This document shows, piece by piece, positions 58,301 through 64,000 of a DNA stretch of 64,000 bases (positions are counted from its first letter, which is position 1; each line of letters begins with the position of its first letter). Source of the stretch: Chrysoperla carnea (lineage: Eukaryota > Arthropoda > Insecta > Neuroptera > Chrysopidae); NCBI RefSeq assembly GCF_905475395.1, contig NC_058339.1, forward strand, positions 16,686,001 through 16,750,000, written 5' to 3'. Position numbers and translations under genes: made by a program. A model generated the notes under the pieces. It had not been told where the DNA came from, did no database searches, and saw only the letters and a program-made list of their open reading frames with translations.

Positions 58301-61300
58301 CACAAAGTCCATTTTTAAGAGCTTTTGTTGAACAACCACTCGTGGTTACGGTTATTAACATGTTACCTAACAGCCACGTCATTGACTGGCCACCAGATAA
58401 TAGAAAATCTGCTGTTGGCAATCTGAAAATAATTACAAAAGTTTGTTAGTCAAATTTTTTTTTTGCGTCCTCTACAGGGAAATAATGAAGGCAGAACAAG
58501 CTCACCTTTTAGGTAATGCTGAACATGGTGAAAAAGTATACCGTGCCATAAAGTCAATACACGTTTCAGTCAATTCTGTGTGGAAAGTGTTTAAAGCCTC
58601 ATCAATTGGTGGTCGTAAATCAAGTGCTGCTCTAGCATCAAGTCTCGTTACCGGTGCTGGTGGGGCACTAGTGCGATCTCTTCGACCACGTGATCCTTGT
58701 TCTGTCAAACTTGAACTGCGCTTGCGATTACTAGAGTCTTCATTCATTGAAACTAAATCGGGCTTAAACAATTGCCCTTCTTCAAAAGGTACTATTACGT
58801 TTGTTTTTAATCCCTATAAAAATAATATAAAATTTAATATCCATTCGGGTAGGTGGTCTAAATTAATTTTTAGTTAAACTTACGGTTGTTATAAATTTAA
58901 CAAAATCTCGTCGAAACGGTAATCGACATTTTAGAAACCAAACTGCAATTACGTGATGAGCCAACGATACTGTGTAATGATTGTATTTGAACGGATTTGT
59001 GTATGGTAAAGAAATTGCAAATACTGACATGTATTGATCACCAACGAATGACGAAAATATATCTGGCAGTCGAGTTAAAGCTAAAAATTTAATACAATAA
59101 GTATAAAACAAATACTTTATTAAAGATTACAGAAGGAAATAAATAATAAGAAAACATTTTTATTTAATTTTCCCTATATATTATAAGTGGGAAAGTGAGC
59201 TAGTTTGTTTGTTACGCTTTCACACAAAACTACTGATTGGATTTGTATGAAGCTTTACAATAATATAGATCATCAGAATAACACGTAGCCTATAATTTAA
59301 AAGCAAAAACTAAAATTTTGGATTCATAATAAAAAGTATTTCGAGTGTTATGGAAGGGGGAATTACTTTTCAGAACTTCATAAAATATCTTCAAACATAA
59401 TTTTAGGATGTTGATAAGTTTAAAAATTTAATTTTCTTGTTTTGTTTTTCAACTTTAAAAATGATCTTTTTAATTTTTAAAAATGATCATTTGGTGTTTT
59501 TCCAACTGTTAAACTGCTAATAACTTGAAAACGGTGAACTTAACGAAAAAATCACAAGATGCTTTTCCTACGTGAAATAACCCAAAAAAACTAGGGTAGC
59601 TTTGCTTGGTTAAAAAACTTGACATTTGACTGTTTCTATCGAAGGGGGAGGGGGTCCGTAATATTAATCTATCGAAGGGAGGTGTTTTATTTATAGTATT
59701 TGTGTTCTCAGAAATAGTAAAAATTGTCAATAACATATAAATAAATAAAATAAAATCAGATTATTTCATAATTAAATGCGACGATAAAGATAGCAAATTG
59801 TTTACGTTTTCAGTTTTCACTTTACAATTAAATCATTTAAAATTTTTTTGGTATTCCTGTTCGTATTAATGCACACCTACCACGTCTACTGAATTTCAGT
59901 GCTCTGTGAATGGGAGGGATTTTTTTATTTTTCCAGTAACAATTAGGCCTCAGATCGAAATTTTGTAAAACGCTTTTTCGTTCGTTTTGCTAAGCTTATT
60001 TAGGAAATGTAGAAATCTGCAGTCAAGTATAGAACACCCTGTATACCTGTATTATATGTATAATCGACAGATACAAAAATGTCTCCTAAAATACGCCAGA
60101 TACATTAAAATGATTCAGGCAAAAGTTGTTGGATTTGAAAGGGACATTTTATGGGGACTTTGAATTTAAAAAGTAAATTATTTTTTCAACTGACCTAAGA
60201 AAATAGAAAAATTTATCTGCACTAGTTTTAGTGTTCATTTTGTACGATATGATCCAGTCAACTTTCGAAAAATTTCACAACAAAACAACAAAAGTCAGTT
60301 TTTTTTATAATGACTGATTTTGTAATTTTAAGTTTTCAAAAACAGTTGTTTGTTATTTTAGAAGACAAAGAATATAAAGAATAATTTCTATTTGATACCA
60401 ATACTGATCATGAGTTGATTTTTAAGACATTTGGAGGGCAAATTAAGGTCATAAGATGTCCCCTTTTGCACACTACATCTTTTGTTTGATTAATTTTATT
60501 GTAGCTAGCGTATTTTAGAGGATATTGGGATCCATCGATTAAAATGACTCACCTTGTGCGGTGTTGGCTTGATAGTCGTTTGAAAATAAAATACGTATTA
60601 TTAAATAACTTCAATTTGCAATTCTGGATTTATGAGTTTTGAAAGTGCGCATTGCATTTGTAAACTACTCATCTCGGTTTGTAAGTAGATGAATTTAATA
60701 TATTCAATAAATTTTGGACATATTTTACACTCAAAAACCATAAAAAAGCGATACTTTTTGTTCGTTAAAAATGTCCATTATTTGCATGCATTTTTTTTGT
60801 TGCCCTTGGTTATTTTGGACTCAACCAGAGCTAATTTTAAAGGCAAAGAATTGAACTTGAAGATGCATGGAAAAGTTCAATGTTTTTCCTGACTTGTGAC
60901 ACCTTTTTATAGAAAACTGTTATACTTTTTGAAAATACTTCGAAATTATGGAAAAATACAGAATATTTTAACAATTCATTCAGTCAATTGTTTATTTTCA
61001 CTTGTTTTAAAGAGTTCATTAAAAGAGTGACACGCGCGGTACATCAGAACTGTAGAGGGTAGTGGATAAGGAGGACCATCTCTGTATATAAAGTGTCCAT
61101 CGAAAAGCAGCAAAAGGATAGCGCTTTCTGTAGAAAAATTGTAATTGTATATGTGTTTTAAAAGAAGTGCTAAAAGTAATAAGATTAAGATAAAGATTTA
61201 AGCATGTTGTTAGAGAAGGTTAGAGAAGTTCACATCAAACACTTTTTGCTACGCTAACGCTATTTTGGTGGATTTTTAAGTTATAATTTGCTGTTTACCG

Positions 61301-64000
61301 CTTGAAACTTTTATAATTTGTCCCCCGTACAAGATGGTTCACCTTAGCTTTACCATTCATAATAAGGACAACATTCAACTTTTTCCAGGATAACACTTAC
61401 GGTTTCAGAGGATATTTTAATAGCGCATAATCTAGTTCACTTTTTAAATTTAAATTGAGCCCAGCTAAAGCTTAAAAAAATCAAGAAAAACAAATTTACA
61501 TGCAAGTATATTGTGTTTTTTTACGAAAAAGTGTCGCGTTTTTTTCCCCAAGCGTCGATATACTTACTAGATAAAAATTCTAATATTGGTATAGCAATAT
61601 GAACGGTGGCCGATATTTTTGACAAATCAAGTAAAACTTCTGGTAAAAGTTTAACCATAACATCTCGCATTTCTAACGTACATGTAGTTAACGCTGTTAT
61701 ACACTGACGTGAGCATCTTGATTGCAATCCAAATCTATACAATAAAAAAAATTATATTATTTAATTAAGTAATATTTATTTATTATTAATGGTGTTAATT
61801 TCTGTTAATTTAATTTTAGTGCAGTTTATTATTTGAATAAGTATCGTTTTAGATAATTTTCATTTCATTAATGAACGAAGAAGAAAAACAATGGCAGTAA
61901 TCAATAATTATACAAATTTTGTAAAAAATCTTGGAGGTGAGTTGTGCAAACAGTGTACCCTGATCCCCAAATATATCGAGGAGTACTTTAGACAACATAT
62001 TCGTAATTATTTTGGATGTATTTTATATCAATTTGGATATAATACTGGGGATGAAGTATACAACTAAGTGGTTGTACATGTCACCAAGAGCATCTAGGAC
62101 CAAAAAACACTCGAGTAACCAAATTTAGCTGATTTCGTTAATTATTTACCCAGTAATATATTTTTTTTTTCATAAAGTGCACATACGATAATGCAACTTG
62201 GATATATCAAAAAAATTTTCATGGTTTGTATAGAATCAAAATAAGTCACAAATTTTATAATTGACTTCCTGAATCGAATGCAAAAGGTCCCATCATCTCA
62301 TTGTGTCTTGTCCGAAAAAAAAATCGATCTCAAATCGTTTTTAGTTTTCTATTGTCTCACTAAGAGTTATTTAAGAGGATCGATTTCACCTTGTCTATAA
62401 TTTAGAATCTACCCATTAAAAAAATGAAAATATACGTACACTGAAAATTAAAAAAACAGAGTAATAAAAAACTTATCAACATACTTAACAAGAGACAAAA
62501 CAATCTTTTTTTGAATATTACTCTCTAAATAAGCATGATAAGATGCTAAACACCCCAATACTGGTAAAACATGTGAATGAAAATCGTGTTTTGATAGTTT
62601 TGATGGTGTGTTTTTCAAAGTTTCTGGTAACCCCAATGATTTGCCAGCAATCTACGAAGAAATTTTAACATATTTAAATTGTGCATCGATTATCTCAAAT
62701 ATTGACAAGACCTAGAATCAGCTTCAAGGATTATTTTTATCTATTTTTAACCTTCGGGGGGGGGGGGGTAGAGCGACATATATATTATTAATATAAGTAG
62801 TTATTATAAGTTTTGGAAATATTGAAGATCTTCGGACATTTGAGAAATTTCGTATTTATTTTAGAAAAAAAATATAAAAAATATAAAATTTCCTTACCAT
62901 ATCATATAAAGCATTTGCTAATAAATCGATATCATTATTACCTTGCCGAGATAAAATTAAAGTTTTATTTTGCATAACTTTTGGCAATTCTTGTAAAATT
63001 AGATGAAGTACTTCCCAATCTACAATAAAATATAAATAAATAAATATATTTTAGCTAAATGTTAAACTATTCAAACATCAAATAAGGGCCGTAAAAATTT
63101 GATAAATAACGTCATTTCATTCAAACTATGCTACAAAGGCAGGTTATTTCAAATATTTCAAATTTCAAATACAAGAAATGAAGAATGTATCAACCAATAA
63201 TGTGTGTTAGAGAACTTAAAATTAAAATACCTTTATCTTGTGTCAGACACATAATGAAACATTTAAATCCTCTTTTTAATGATACATGTGTAACACAAAC
63301 TGATCCAGTATTGTGCGGTAAACTTTGTTGAGTTATCAAGTTTGCTGGACTACCAGGTGGTGGTGAATTTGTAACGGCATTTGAAGTATTTACTCGAGAA
63401 TTATCAACAACAATATATGGACTGTAACGTATTCCAGTACGATTCGTGATGACAACAGTGCCAAAATTTTCAGGATATCCAATATGATATGCAGAATTTG
63501 CACGAATTTTTAAAAATGTTTCAAAAATCTTCAAAAATATTTACAGAAAATAGATAAAATTTTTTATGAATTATAATTTTTATTTATTCTTTACAGAGAT
63601 TAATTTTTTAACATTAAAGACTTTTTTTTAACTTTACAGAGATTTCGTGGTACTTTGTGAGAGTGTGGAGCAGGCCTTACGGTAAGTTCTGGCAATAATG
63701 ATCAAAATAAAAGTAAGGCTTTAACAAAATCTCGTTGAAGTAAAATTTGATTCAAACATTTTAAAAAGTAATCTCTGTAAAGTAATTTTATACCTTTGAT
63801 TAGAATACGTACCTTATAACGAATAAAATTTGTGTTTTCGAATACGTGAGGCTTAGCGTAATGCATTCGTAAATGATTAACTAATATTTCGTAAATCTTA
63901 AGACAATGAGAAAATGGTAATCGATATATTTTAATAACGAATGCATTTATTAAACCAACAACTGCAGCTTTAACGTCTATTAAATCACTTTCAGGTGCAG
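55309..64000 (-). CDS. TSC2: Tuberin (TSC2), C-terminal 1322 residues; N-terminus off the right edge
   Basis: Twelve exons: 63813-64000 (partial), 63231-63528, 62898-63019, 62485-62651, 61568-61734, 58884-59080, 58506-58813, 57395-58422, 56690-57334, 56145-56593, 55606-55776 and 55309-55539, all in phase. Tuberin domain: [76 protein letters not shown]. Then [31 protein letters not shown] and the [18 protein letters not shown] box. C-terminal Rap/RhebGAP domain: [69 protein letters not shown] with the catalytic Asn in GND. With TSC1 it forms the Rheb GAP that turns mTORC1 off. The tail ends [15 protein letters not shown] ... DDFTEYT, like human DFTEFV. Roughly the first 480 residues are outside. 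Confidence 0.97.
55889..56087. mobile_element. MITE with TCCCAGGTTAAGAAAA ends, 199 bp, in a TSC2 intron
   Basis: Starts TCCCAGGTTAAGAAAA (55889) and ends TTTTTCTTAACCTGGGA (56087). TAA flanks both sides (55886-55888 and 56088-56090), a 3-bp target duplication of the TWA kind used by PIF/Harbinger elements. Non-coding. Confidence 0.75.
59081..61567. other. Large TSC2 intron
   Basis: A 2.5-kb intron, far longer than the others in this gene (mostly under 400 bp). AT-rich, with no recognised element or exon; frames at 59509-59736 and 60689-60892 are low-complexity and not called. It may hide an old insertion. Confidence 0.6.

Noticed and set aside
58443-58877. 144-codon open frame on the plus strand
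   Set aside because: Antisense shadow of TSC2 exon 58506-58813; the minus-strand reading is clearly tuberin.

Overview
This is a eukaryotic nuclear window, almost certainly insect. It is very AT-rich, its genes are split by short GT-AG introns, and the protein set is animal: TSC2, raptor, SGSH, PMM, canopy, MBOAT7, AUH, TPRKB. A tandem pair of secreted family 1 glycosidases and the repeat types also fit an insect. The order is uncertain; a hemipteran is a guess. I joined exons by hand from splice sites and reading phase. Every multi-exon gene below keeps phase across all joints and reaches the length usual for its family, which is the main support for the models.

Layout: two tandem GH1 beta-glucosidase genes (-) at 1-6284, the first cut by the left edge; an intergenic stretch with a possible orphan signal-peptide exon; MBOAT7 (+) at 9774-13664; an SLC26 anion transporter (-) at 14577-18157; a repeat-rich gap with a deleted DNA transposon; a canopy-family ER protein (+) at 22136-23975 with a large foldback element in its intron; MRPS33 (-) at 24853-25191; an unrecognised small membrane protein (+) at 26613-27882; the divergent pair SGSH (-) and PMM (+), with 69 bp between start codons; the divergent pair AUH (-) and TPRKB (+); UCHL3 (+) at 39656-40333; about 6 kb without recognisable genes; then raptor (-, complete, 15 exons) at 46271-54010 and TSC2 (-, 12 C-terminal exons, N-terminus off the right edge) from 55309 to the end.

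The most notable context is at the right. TSC2, the GAP that switches off Rheb, lies directly upstream of raptor, the substrate-binding subunit of mTORC1, on the same strand with about 1.3 kb between them. Both proteins keep sequences matching known kinase sites: AMPK-type in raptor and Akt-type in TSC2.

Mobile DNA is frequent but mostly small and broken. A DNA transposon family with CACAGGTCTGC ends is present in four copies, one a 193-bp miniature with perfect ends and a TTA target duplication. There are foldback and MITE families, a hAT-type MITE with 8-bp target duplications, three RNase-H-bearing LINE fragments, and a two-way tandem of ~55-bp units. No viral or LTR element, CRISPR array, rRNA or tRNA gene was recognised.
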